Shown here: positions 53,278 to 61,600 of the stretch, in pieces
Layout: every line of letters starts with the position of its first letter
Numbering within the stretch: position 1 is the stretch's first letter
NCBI GenBank assembly: GCA_002359315.1
Contig: DEMS01000028.1
Coordinates: 153,155-217,154 of the forward strand
Reading direction: 5' to 3'
Length of the DNA stretch: 64,000 nt
DNA from: Bacteroidetes bacterium UBA2664
Lineage (GTDB): Bacteria > Bacteroidota > Rhodothermia > Balneolales > Balneolaceae
Made by a program: the position numbers and the translations under genes
Notes under the pieces: generated by a model
Seen by the model: the letters and a program-made list of their open reading frames with translations, nothing else
The model's database searches: none
What the model was told of the DNA's origin: nothing

Positions 53278-54720
53278 ATGAGTGAGACAAAAGCTCTCGA
53301 ATCCATGATTGGAGAAGATTACAAGTATGGGTTCACTACAGATGTTGAATATGAAGATTTTCCTAAAGGGATAAGCGAAGATGTTGTTCGAATGATCTCT
53401 GCGAAAAAAAATGAACCGGAATGGATGACCGAGTTCAGGCTAAAAGCGTATAGAGCGTGGACTGAGATGGAGGAACCATCATGGTTTAATGCTACTTACA
53501 AGAAGCCTAAATTTGATACGCTTCAATATTATTCAGCACCGAAAAACAAGCCTAAACTGGATAGTTTGGATGATGTGGATCCAAATATCAGAGAAACTTA
53601 TGAAAAGCTTGGAATCCCGTTGGATGAGCAGAAAATGTTATCGGGTGTAGCGGTTGATGCAGTTTTTGACAGTGTTTCCATTTTCACAACATTCAAAGAG
53701 AAATTAGCTGAAGCCGGTGTCATTTTTTGTTCGATATCCGAAGCGATCAAGAATCATCCTGATTTAGTGAAAAAATATATGGGATCTGTGGTACCGATCC
53801 GAGACAATTTTTATGCTGCATTGAATTCAGCAGTGTTCTCTGATGGATCCTTCTGTTATGTACCCAAGGATACAATATGTCCAATGGAGCTATCAACCTA
53901 TTTTCGAATTAACAATATGAATTCAGGTCAGTTCGAAAGAACATTGATCATAGCGGAAGAGAATAGCCATGTGAGTTACCTGGAGGGTTGTACGGCACCG
54001 ATGTATGATGAAAATCAGCTGCATGCCGCTGTTGTGGAGTTAATAGCTTTGGATGATGCAGAGATAAAATATTCTACGATTCAAAACTGGTATGCCGGTG
54101 ATGAGGATGGTAAGGGTGGTATTTACAACTTTGTTACGAAGCGAGGAGCTTGCAGAGGTAAAAATTCAAAAATCTCATGGACACAGCTTGAGACCGGTTC
54201 AGCTGTCACGTTAAAATATCCAAGTGTGATTTTGCAGGGAGACAACTCAGTCGGAGAGTTTTTCTCCGTTGCAGTAACGAATAAAAGACAGCAGGCTGAT
54301 ACGGGTACCAAGATGATACACATTGGGAAGAATACGAAGAGTACCATCATCTCCAAGGGGATATCGGCAGGAAACTCAAATAACAGCTACAGAGGGGAAG
54401 TGAAGATCAGTAAAAAAGCTGAAAATGCACGAAACTACTCGCAATGTGATTCAATGTTAATTGGTCAAACTTGCGGCGCGCATACATTCCCATACATAGA
54501 ATCTGCGAATCCTACAGGGAAAATTGAGCATGAAGCGACGACTTCCCGGGTGGGTGAAGATCAGATTTTTTATCTGCAGCAGCGTGGAATAAGTGAAGAT
54601 GATGCGATTTCGCTGATTGTTAATGGATTCTGTAAAGAAGTGCTAAAAGAACTTCCTATGGAATTTGCTGTAGAGGCCAACAAACTGCTTGGAATAAAAC
54701 TTGAAGGAAGTGTTGGTTAA
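53278..54720 (+). CDS. sufB: Fe-S cluster assembly scaffold subunit SufB
   Basis: 480 aa, normal length. SufB forms the SufBC2D scaffold on which Fe-S clusters are built. Landmarks are SVVPIRDNFYAALNSAVFSDGSF, YLEGCTAP, the conserved Cys in MLIGQTCGAHTFPYIES, and ATTSRVGEDQIFYLQQRGI near the C-terminus. It is the first gene of the suf operon; the next gene starts 55 bp downstream. No Rrf2/IscR-type regulator gene is nearby and I did not find a recognisable operator upstream. Confidence 0.98.
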   Translation: MSETKALESMIGEDYKYGFTTDVEYEDFPKGISEDVVRMISAKKNEPEWMTEFRLKAYRAWTEMEEPSWFNATYKKPKFDTLQYYSAPKNKPKLDSLDDVDPNIRETYEKLGIPLDEQKMLSGVAVDAVFDSVSIFTTFKEKLAEAGVIFCSISEAIKNHPDLVKKYMGSVVPIRDNFYAALNSAVFSDGSFCYVPKDTICPMELSTYFRINNMNSGQFERTLIIAEENSHVSYLEGCTAPMYDENQLHAAVVELIALDDAEIKYSTIQNWYAGDEDGKGGIYNFVTKRGACRGKNSKISWTQLETGSAVTLKYPSVILQGDNSVGEFFSVAVTNKRQQADTGTKMIHIGKNTKSTIISKGISAGNSNNSYRGEVKISKKAENARNYSQCDSMLIGQTCGAHTFPYIESANPTGKIEHEATTSRVGEDQIFYLQQRGISEDDAISLIVNGFCKEVLKELPMEFAVEANKLLGIKLEGSVG

Positions 54721-54775
54721 AAAGAGTACCAAACAAAGAATATTGTCAACAACTAAACTAAATTAAAAGATCATT

Positions 54776-55549
54776 GTGTTAGAACTAAAAGATTTACATG
54801 CAGAAGTAGAGGGTGAAGGAATTGAAATCCTGAAAGGGGTGAACCTCACCGTTACAAAAGGAGAAATACATGCGATCATGGGACCCAATGGATCCGGAAA
54901 GAGTACATTGGCGAAAGTCGTGGCCGGTCATCCCGAATATGAAGTAACGAAGGGAGATATATTATTTAACGGTGAGAGTATATTGGAACTTGATCCTGAT
55001 GAAAGGGCTCATGCAGGAGTATTTTTAGCATTTCAATATCCGGTTGAAGTTCCGGGTGTCACAAATAGCACCCTTCTAAGGGAATCCTATAATACAATAG
55101 CTGCATCACGTGGCCGTGAAGAGATGGATCCACTTGAATTTGATGACTACATCCGGGAAAAATTAGAATTGGTTGAGATGAATCCGGACTTTCTGGGGAG
55201 AAGTGTTAATGCAGGATTTTCCGGCGGTGAAAAAAAGAGAAATGAAATTTTTCAAATGGCCGTACTGCAGCCAACCCTGTCACTATTGGATGAGACGGAT
55301 TCCGGACTCGATATTGATGCTTTAAAAATCGTATCAGAAGGGATCAACAAATTACATGGTGAGGATGATGCGGTTGTTTTGATTACTCATTATCAGCGAC
55401 TTTTAAATTATATCATTCCGGACAAGGTTCATGTAATGATTGGAGGCCGCATTGTAAAAACCGGTGGTAAGGAATTAGCTTTTGAGTTGGAGGAGCGAGG
55501 ATATGATTGGTTAGAATCACTTGCAACTGTAAATGGAGAGGCAAAATAA
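54776..55549 (+). CDS. sufC: Fe-S cluster assembly ATPase SufC
   Basis: 257 aa with a GTG start (54776-54778) directly before LELKDLHAEVEG, the usual SufC opening. It is an ABC ATPase: Walker A MGPNGSGKST, signature FSGGEKKRNEI, Walker B LLDETDSGLDIDA. SufC powers rearrangement of the SufBCD scaffold. Its stop overlaps the sufD ATG (TAATG). Confidence 0.98.
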   Translation: MLELKDLHAEVEGEGIEILKGVNLTVTKGEIHAIMGPNGSGKSTLAKVVAGHPEYEVTKGDILFNGESILELDPDERAHAGVFLAFQYPVEVPGVTNSTLLRESYNTIAASRGREEMDPLEFDDYIREKLELVEMNPDFLGRSVNAGFSGGEKKRNEIFQMAVLQPTLSLLDETDSGLDIDALKIVSEGINKLHGEDDAVVLITHYQRLLNYIIPDKVHVMIGGRIVKTGGKELAFELEERGYDWLESLATVNGEAK

Positions 55550-56874
55550 TGGCACATCCAGCACGGATAGAACCATCTATAATGCACGAACTTGCATCAC
55601 AAGTTTCCGATTCCAGAAGTAATCTATGGTCAGAAATCAGGAAGAATGGACTGAGTGTACTAAACTCAAGTTCATTTCCTACAAAAAAGATTGAAGAGTG
55701 GAGATTTATCAATCTCAAACCTGTCAGTAGATCTGAGTTTGTTCCAATTGAAGATGCGGGTACTTTGCCGGCAATTGATATTGAGAAATATTTTCTACCG
55801 GAATCTGACCGTAGCAGGCTTGTTTTTATCAACGGAAGTTACCATGAGAAATATTCTTCGATCGGTGGTTTAGGTAAAGGGGTTACAGTTGGTAATTTGG
55901 CTGATTACGCTGATGATCAGCATGTAAAAGAGTATCTGAATAAATTGGTGAATTATGAAAATGATGTTTTTTCAGCATATAACAGCTACATGTTTGAGGA
56001 TGGAGCATTTATTCATCTGGCGAAAGAGGCCAAAGCTGAGGCACCTATTCAGATTTTAAATCTTTATACAGATTCATCAAAAGCATTTATAGCAAATCCA
56101 AGAATTCTGGTTGTAGCCGAGGAGGATTCGGATGTAACGATTATTGAAGATCACATCGGTTTGGGTGATAACAGATATATGACCATTCCGGTGAGTGAAG
56201 TGAAAGTAAAGCAGAGAGCACATATTCATCATGTGAGAATACAAAGAGACAGCATCGATGCGTTTCATTTTTCACGCCCGATCGCTTATGTGGAGAAGAA
56301 TTCTGAATACCACTCCTATACGATTACTTTGGGTGGGAAAATAACGCGAAATGAGCCAAGAGTTATTCAGGAAGCAGAAGAGGTGGATTTTACACTGGAT
56401 GGATTGGTTTTGATTGATGGAGATCAGGTAGCTGACACTCACAGTGTGATGGATCATCGTTTTTCATTTGCAGAGAGTCATCAGCTGCATAAAGTGGTTG
56501 TGAACGGAAATGCCCACAGTATTTTTAACGGAAAGATATTTGTTCGAAGGGATGCTCAGAAAATTGACTCGTTCCAGGAAAATAGAAATTTACTATTATC
56601 CAGGGATGGGCTTGTAAATACAAAACCACAATTGGAAATTTTTGCGGATGATGTTCTCTGTTCACATGGAGCCACCATCGGACAGCTTGATCCGGAAGAG
56701 GTATTCTATCTGCAGAGCAGGGGTATGACTGAGGAGAAAGCAAAAGAGGTATTAACCTATGCATTTGCACTCGAAACGATTGAAAATGTGAAAGTAGAAT
56801 CTGTCCACAAACTTTTGATACAGGAAGTTTATCGATATACAAAAGCGAATAGCAAACCAAAAGTAATGGCCTAA
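55549..56874 (+). CDS. sufD: Fe-S cluster assembly scaffold subunit SufD
   Basis: 441 aa from the ATG at 55549, which shares one base with the sufC stop. A longer frame from 55507 adds 14 residues inside sufC and is unlikely. SufD pairs with SufB. DVLCSHGATIGQLDPEEVFYLQSRG holds the conserved His of the SufB-SufD interface (landmark CSHGATIGQLD). The N-terminal region (KKIEEWRFINLKPV) is typical. The stop TAA is immediately followed by the sufS GTG. Confidence 0.97.
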   Translation: MAHPARIEPSIMHELASQVSDSRSNLWSEIRKNGLSVLNSSSFPTKKIEEWRFINLKPVSRSEFVPIEDAGTLPAIDIEKYFLPESDRSRLVFINGSYHEKYSSIGGLGKGVTVGNLADYADDQHVKEYLNKLVNYENDVFSAYNSYMFEDGAFIHLAKEAKAEAPIQILNLYTDSSKAFIANPRILVVAEEDSDVTIIEDHIGLGDNRYMTIPVSEVKVKQRAHIHHVRIQRDSIDAFHFSRPIAYVEKNSEYHSYTITLGGKITRNEPRVIQEAEEVDFTLDGLVLIDGDQVADTHSVMDHRFSFAESHQLHKVVVNGNAHSIFNGKIFVRRDAQKIDSFQENRNLLLSRDGLVNTKPQLEIFADDVLCSHGATIGQLDPEEVFYLQSRGMTEEKAKEVLTYAFALETIENVKVESVHKLLIQEVYRYTKANSKPKVMA

Positions 56875-58119
56875 GTGAATCAGGTGATTAGTAACATATC
56901 CAGTGTAGATTTTGACAAGATCAGGAAGGATTTTCCTGTTTTAGATCAAAAATTAAATGGACATCCCCTTGTCTATCTGGATAATGCTGCATCAAGTCAA
57001 ATGCCAAAACAGGTTGCAGACAGATTGGATCACTACCATCGATATGAACACTCAAATGTTCACCGAGGAATCCACACGTTAAGCCAGAAAGCGACAAATG
57101 CATTTGAAGAAGCCAGAATAAAGGTAAAAGAGCTTATTAATGCGGCTGATTCGGATGAAATCGTTTATACAAGCGGTACAACAGATTCAATCAATCTGGT
57201 TGCCAATAGCTATGGATTGATTAATTTTAAGAAGGGAGATGAAATTATTCTCTCTGAGATGGAGCATCATGCAAATATTGTTCCATGGCAAATGATTGCT
57301 CAGAAAACGGGAGCGGTTATAAAAGTCATTCCGGTAACGGATCAGGGAGAGCTTGATCTGGATGCCTATAAGGGTCTGTTATCGGCAAAAACAAAAATGG
57401 TAGCAGTTGTTCATGTTTCCAATGCTCTTGGCACTGTTAACCCTGTGAAGAAAATTGGAGAGTTGGCTCACGAATCCGGCGCTATGATGCTCATAGACGC
57501 AGCCCAATCGGTTCCCCATAAAAAAATAGATGTACAGGATTTAGACGCTGACTTTATCACATTTTCTGCTCATAAGATGTGTGGCCCGACCGGGTTCGGG
57601 ATTTTATATGGGAAAATGAATCTGTTAGAAGCCATGCCGCCTTATCGGGGTGGTGGGGATATGATTGATAAAGTTAGTTTTGAAGAGACAACCTATAACC
57701 GGGTACCTTTTAGATTTGAAGCCGGAACTCCACCCATTGCAGCGGCCATCGGGCTAAGCAGTGCGATTGATTATCTTAATGATATTGGAATGAGTGCTAT
57801 TGAGGAACGTGAAAATCAGCTCGTAGAGTATATGATGGATCGGCTTATGGAGATACAGGGGTTGCGATTAATAGGTGACGCAAAAGAGAGAGCTTCTTTG
57901 GCTTCATTTGTAGTAGGTGATATTCATGCATCAGACGTGGGTACGATTCTTGACAAACAGGGAATCGCAATCCGAACCGGACATCACTGCGCACAGCCAA
58001 TACTCAAAAGATTTAAAGTACCTGCTACCGCCAGAGCATCGTTATCATTCTATAACACAAAAGATGATATTGATCGATTTATGGACGGAATCAAAACAGT
58101 AAAATCATTTTTTCAATAA
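56875..58119 (+). CDS. sufS: cysteine desulfurase SufS
   Basis: 414 aa with a GTG start touching the sufD stop. It is a PLP enzyme: Lys234 in SAHKMCGPTG binds the cofactor and Cys372 in RTGHHCAQP takes the persulfide sulfur from cysteine. YLDNAASSQMP and YTSGTTDSINLVANS are group II hallmarks. SufS normally passes sulfur to SufE or SufU; neither is encoded in this operon as far as it is visible. Confidence 0.97.
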   Translation: MNQVISNISSVDFDKIRKDFPVLDQKLNGHPLVYLDNAASSQMPKQVADRLDHYHRYEHSNVHRGIHTLSQKATNAFEEARIKVKELINAADSDEIVYTSGTTDSINLVANSYGLINFKKGDEIILSEMEHHANIVPWQMIAQKTGAVIKVIPVTDQGELDLDAYKGLLSAKTKMVAVVHVSNALGTVNPVKKIGELAHESGAMMLIDAAQSVPHKKIDVQDLDADFITFSAHKMCGPTGFGILYGKMNLLEAMPPYRGGGDMIDKVSFEETTYNRVPFRFEAGTPPIAAAIGLSSAIDYLNDIGMSAIEERENQLVEYMMDRLMEIQGLRLIGDAKERASLASFVVGDIHASDVGTILDKQGIAIRTGHHCAQPILKRFKVPATARASLSFYNTKDDIDRFMDGIKTVKSFFQ

Positions 58120-58135
58120 TTAAAGAGAATAGATT

Positions 58136-58687
58136 ATGCCTAAAATTAAAGAAATAGAAAGAACCCCCAATCCTGACGCCATGCGTTTTGTATTGGCAGA
58201 GCCATTAACAAATGGTGTCACCCGATCATTTGAGAACAGCGGAGAGGCTGATCACGATGAATTGGCAAAGGCACTTTTTGAGATAGATCATGTCATCAAT
58301 GTCTATTATGTAGATAAGTTCCTGACAGTGACTCAGGATGGAAAAGCTGTTTGGTCTGAGCTACTAAGAAAATTAGCCCCCCCAATTCGGGAGGCTGTAC
58401 CAAAAATGGATTTTGAAGATGACTCTGAAGTACATGCTACAAAAGAAGTTCGGGACACGGATGATCCAAGGCTCATTCAGATCAATCAACTACTCGACGA
58501 GCAAGTTCGTCCCTACTTACTTGCTGATGGTGGCGGTCTGAAAATAATAGGATTGGACGGAAACAGATTAAAAGTCCATTATCAGGGAGCGTGTGGTACG
58601 TGCCCAACAGCAACATCAGGAACACTTTATGCCATAGAAAGCATGGTAAAGCGAATTGATCCTGAGATTCAGGTGATATCTGTTTAG
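58136..58687 (+). CDS. Nfu-type Fe-S carrier with N- and C-terminal Nfu domains
   Basis: 183 aa. The N-terminal Nfu domain (about 1-90, IERTPNPDAMRFVL, KALFEIDHVINVYYVDKFLTVTQ) is joined to a C-terminal NifU-like domain (about 110-183) with the cluster-binding CGTCP motif and LLADGGGLKIIGLDGNRLKVHYQG. Such proteins take a cluster from the scaffold and deliver it to targets. It lies 16 bp after sufS in the operon. Confidence 0.93.
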   Translation: MPKIKEIERTPNPDAMRFVLAEPLTNGVTRSFENSGEADHDELAKALFEIDHVINVYYVDKFLTVTQDGKAVWSELLRKLAPPIREAVPKMDFEDDSEVHATKEVRDTDDPRLIQINQLLDEQVRPYLLADGGGLKIIGLDGNRLKVHYQGACGTCPTATSGTLYAIESMVKRIDPEIQVISV

Positions 58688-58776
58688 AATAACCTGATGA
58701 ATGGTTGATCGATCAGTCTATTCGAATGAAGATACCATCAAAAATATAGTCAAATCAATTTCACGTCAATTTAAGT

Positions 58777-59112
58777 ATGTCAATTTCAATAAGTGAACGG
58801 GCAGCAAATCGTATTTTTGAGATACGGAAGGAGCAGAACATTTCTGCTGAGGCACCCCTGCGTGTTGCAGTTGTAAGTGGCGGATGTTCAGGACTCACTT
58901 ATAATTTAGAGTTCGACGACAAACAAGCGGCAGGTGAAAGTGATAAGATATTTGAAGATCATGGGATAAAAGTTATTGTTGATATGAGAAGTTTTCTCTA
59001 TCTGGCAGGGACGAATCTGGATTATACGGATGGCCTGACAGGCCAGGGTTTTCATTTCAATAATCCAAATGCAGCCAGAAGTTGTTCTTGCGGCGAATCG
59101 TTTTCACTGTAG
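58777..59112 (+). CDS. A-type Fe-S carrier (SufA/IscA/HesB family)
   Basis: 111 aa. The three cluster-binding cysteines are present: SGGCSGLTYNLEF and the C-terminal SCSCGESF. ISERAANRIFEIR is the common N-terminus. It probably carries clusters from the SufBCD scaffold to apo-proteins. It sits 89 bp after the Nfu gene and 53 bp before the DUF2480 gene. Confidence 0.95.
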   Translation: MSISISERAANRIFEIRKEQNISAEAPLRVAVVSGGCSGLTYNLEFDDKQAAGESDKIFEDHGIKVIVDMRSFLYLAGTNLDYTDGLTGQGFHFNNPNAARSCSCGESFSL

Positions 59113-59165
59113 GAGGCCTTCCATTTAAGTCAGTGTTTGAAATCTTTTCATTTTTGTAAAGTGTT

Positions 59166-59672
59166 ATGAGTGAAATCGTCAATAAAGTAAAATTATCAAA
59201 ACTGGTAACAGTTGATCTGGAAAAACTGATCAAAGATCAGGAGATCATGGAGTTAGATCTAAAAGATTTTCTTTTTCACGGGATGATATTGAAGGAAAAA
59301 GAGTTTCGTGAAAAAATGGACGCTTACAATTGGGAAGCTTACAAAGATACTTCTCTAACGGTATTTTGTTCAACCGATGCAATTATTCCCAAATGGGCGT
59401 ATATGCTTGTTGTTCAACATGCCAATCCATTCGTAAATGAACTATTTTTTGGCCCAAAAAGTGAGGCAATGACCCAGCTTTTTAAGAAAAAAATAGATGC
59501 AATGAATTGGGAGAGCTACAGTGGGAAATATGTGCTTTTAAAAGGGTGCAGTAAGATTGATGTACCTGCGGAAATCTATATGTATGCAACTCAGAAATTA
59601 CTTCCGCATGTCAAGAAACTGATGTATGGTGAAGCCTGTTCAAATGTGCCTGTGTTTAGAGCAGGAAATTAA
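59166..59672 (+). CDS. DUF2480 family protein, suf-operon associated
   Basis: 168 aa, soluble, no signal. Landmarks: LVTVDLEKLIKDQEIMELDLKDFLFHGMILKEKEFRE, WAYMLVV, and a C-terminal YGEACSNVPVF. DUF2480 proteins are, as I recall, largely confined to Bacteroidota and relatives and are often found with suf genes, but the function is unknown. Two cysteines (LLKGCSKID, GEACSNV) are candidates for cluster or sulfur handling. It is the last gene of the operon and is followed by a terminator. Confidence 0.85.
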   Translation: MSEIVNKVKLSKLVTVDLEKLIKDQEIMELDLKDFLFHGMILKEKEFREKMDAYNWEAYKDTSLTVFCSTDAIIPKWAYMLVVQHANPFVNELFFGPKSEAMTQLFKKKIDAMNWESYSGKYVLLKGCSKIDVPAEIYMYATQKLLPHVKKLMYGEACSNVPVFRAGN

Positions 59673-59681
59673 CACTTTTTG

Positions 59682-59702
59682 ATCTGGGCGGATACCCCGG
59701 AT
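59682..59702 (+). terminator. rho-independent terminator of the suf operon
   Basis: ATCTGGG, 7-nt loop, CCCGGAT (7 bp with one G-U pair), followed by ATTTTTCT. It starts 10 bp past the DUF2480 stop and lies between convergent genes. Confidence 0.72.
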
Positions 59703-59708
59703 ATTTTT

Positions 59709-60197
59709 CTAACTATCTACCCGTTCAAATTCAAGATTCTCTTCCCCATCTCTGATTCTTCGAATAGCAAATCTTGATGCATAAAAAGAGAGTAGTAAAG
59801 TTGCGATCATTCCAAATGACGTGACTCCGATATTGACCTTGATCACACTTTGTTGAAGTTCATACACCGGTATCATCACAATAGGATTAAACGAGCTCTC
59901 TAAATAGCGAATTGGGATCAACTCGGACTGCATGATCACCTGAGCAAATTGAACCGGTAATGCGAGCTTCTCTTCGACAATCAAACCCTCAGAAGTCGTA
60001 AATTTCAGGACAACATATCCGTTTGTTTGAGCGGCGATCTGTTTCACATCAAAATCTGTAACAGATGCGACGTAACTCTCGCCTTGATCAAAAGTGTTGT
60101 GAATTCCAAAGTAAGCCATGACCTGATATCCTCCCTGAAATAAGAAATAAACAGGCAGAAGCCAGATCAGAAATATGAAATAGTATTTATTCATCAT
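59709..60197 (-). CDS. two-TM membrane protein, DUF3592-like
   Basis: 162 aa. Hydrophobic helices at about 5-24 and 117-142 flank a beta-rich extracytoplasmic domain (DQGESYVASVTDFDVKQIAAQTNGYVVLKFTTSEGLIVEE; landmarks NGYVVLKFTT, LALPVQFAQV, LIPIRYLESS). The layout resembles DUF3592 proteins, but I cannot confirm the family. The tail (GEENLEFERVDS) is acidic. It is on the minus strand, convergent with the suf operon. Confidence 0.6.
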   Translation of the reverse strand: MMNKYYFIFLIWLLPVYFLFQGGYQVMAYFGIHNTFDQGESYVASVTDFDVKQIAAQTNGYVVLKFTTSEGLIVEEKLALPVQFAQVIMQSELIPIRYLESSFNPIVMIPVYELQQSVIKVNIGVTSFGMIATLLLSFYASRFAIRRIRDGEENLEFERVDS

Positions 60198-60302
60198 TTA
60201 TAAAAGTTACAAAATTGATACTTGTTTAAGGTAATTTCGACATAATGTTGAATGCAATGAACATTTGTTTAAACGCCATCAAAAAAAAGCGACTTCATTT
60301 CC

Positions 60303-60344
60303 GGGGAATGGATCCGGCCAAACGAGATCAAATTTTCATTCCCC
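60303..60344. repeat. nested inverted repeats between two minus-strand genes
   Basis: GGGGAATG (60303-60310) and CATTCCCC (60337-60344) form an 8-bp stem; inside it GATC repeats (60311 and 60326) can pair. It is GC-richer than its surroundings. It could be a terminator of the upstream serine-hydrolase-like gene or a structured RNA; there is no U tract. Confidence 0.4.
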
Positions 60345-60403
60345 ACAAGGTCTAGCCGGTTTAAACTGACAAAACTATAGATATATAACTCAATCGGTTT
60401 CGC

Positions 60404-61597
60404 TTATTCAAGGACAGTGTTCATTTGTTGAATCATTGCGGGGTCATAAATAAGTCTTTGCATGAAATCTTGATGCATATGTCCACCTGATGCATGAAAC
60501 CAAAATCCGATGGGTAACATATCAAGATAAAAAGCTTGTACGGTGGTATCGCCGGTATATGCGGAAGTACCGAAGTCTATTCCATTCATGAGCCCCATTC
60601 GATTGTCATATATGGCTCCGTAATCAGTAAAATTAGCATCAATACCGGACTGATATTTCATCGGCCAGCGCATAAATTTCAAAACCATATCACTCACGTT
60701 TTTGTTGATCAACTCTTGTTGAATTAATTTCTGAAGAGTATTCGTCATCTCTTCGGGTGTTGTTTTTGGGAAAAAGGCCATTGCATCTCTTTCTTGCATA
60801 AATGTAATGCCCAGACGATTTCGATCCATATAGTCCAATATCTGATCTCTATCTGTTCCGGATGCTGCAAATCTTTCAGATTGATGAATCACATGATCTC
60901 TCCATACGGTTTTAGGATTTTCGCTGTAGAAATCGGATATATTATCATAACTCATGGATTGTATATCCGGAGATATAGCCAAATATAATCCGGAAAATGG
61001 GAGGGGCATATCTGTCCTCAACAGATTTAGTTCGGTTTTGATGAAATCCCATATATCAGGATTCAGCTTCCACCAAAGATAATCGGCCAGAGCAAGATCG
61101 TTAAATTGAGAAAGCAAGATGAGAGAATTTTCAACCGATATTGACTGATTGGTAATCAATCCTCGCTCTGTGGCTGTTTGGTAAGTGCCCTGATGTACTG
61201 ATTCGTCAACACCCGGGAGCTGATATTGATCAATCTGATCCCAGTGAATTTGTTCATCAGCAGAGATGTTTCCCCGGTCCATCTCAATAGCGTATGCCAA
61301 CAAAATGAAAAAATTTGCAGTGGTACCCTGAGTCCGACCACTTGTTTCCTGATAGAAAATGAGGGAGTCCGGTTGGCTTATAGTAACACTGGCTACAGAA
61401 GAGTGATCCGGATTTTCGCCCATATATTCAGAGAGGCCTTTTAGTGAGCTTGTTTTAATAATCCACTCATTGCCTTCAAGGAGTGCTTCGCGATTGTCCA
61501 GAAAAACAGTAAAAGTTTTCCAATTCCAACCAATCACAAATCCAAATATAATGATGGCTGTGATAAGGAAAACCCCGAAAAATTTAAGAATTCTCAT
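60404..61597 (-). CDS. membrane-anchored protein with degenerate serine-hydrolase-like fold
   Basis: 397 aa with one N-terminal membrane helix (about 5-24). The exported part has the broad order of class A beta-lactamase-type serine hydrolases: GTTANFFILLAYAIEMDRGNISADE (where SxxK and the following helix would be), NSLILLSQFNDLALADYL (where the SDN element would be), and a C-terminal DYGAIYDNRMGL/AFYLDM. The Ser and Lys of SxxK are not present (Thr and Asn instead), and no KTG is found, so catalysis is doubtful. It may be a binding pseudo-enzyme of the cell wall; the fold call is tentative. It abuts the DUF5103 gene (3-bp gap). Confidence 0.6.
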   Translation of the reverse strand: MRILKFFGVFLITAIIIFGFVIGWNWKTFTVFLDNREALLEGNEWIIKTSSLKGLSEYMGENPDHSSVASVTISQPDSLIFYQETSGRTQGTTANFFILLAYAIEMDRGNISADEQIHWDQIDQYQLPGVDESVHQGTYQTATERGLITNQSISVENSLILLSQFNDLALADYLWWKLNPDIWDFIKTELNLLRTDMPLPFSGLYLAISPDIQSMSYDNISDFYSENPKTVWRDHVIHQSERFAASGTDRDQILDYMDRNRLGITFMQERDAMAFFPKTTPEEMTNTLQKLIQQELINKNVSDMVLKFMRWPMKYQSGIDANFTDYGAIYDNRMGLMNGIDFGTSAYTGDTTVQAFYLDMLPIGFWFHASGGHMHQDFMQRLIYDPAMIQQMNTVLE

Positions 61598-61600
61598 GTT

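Noticed and set aside
55507..55548. Longer sufD start inside sufC
   Set aside because: It begins with TTG, adds 14 unlike residues and overlaps sufC; the TAATG junction is the natural start.
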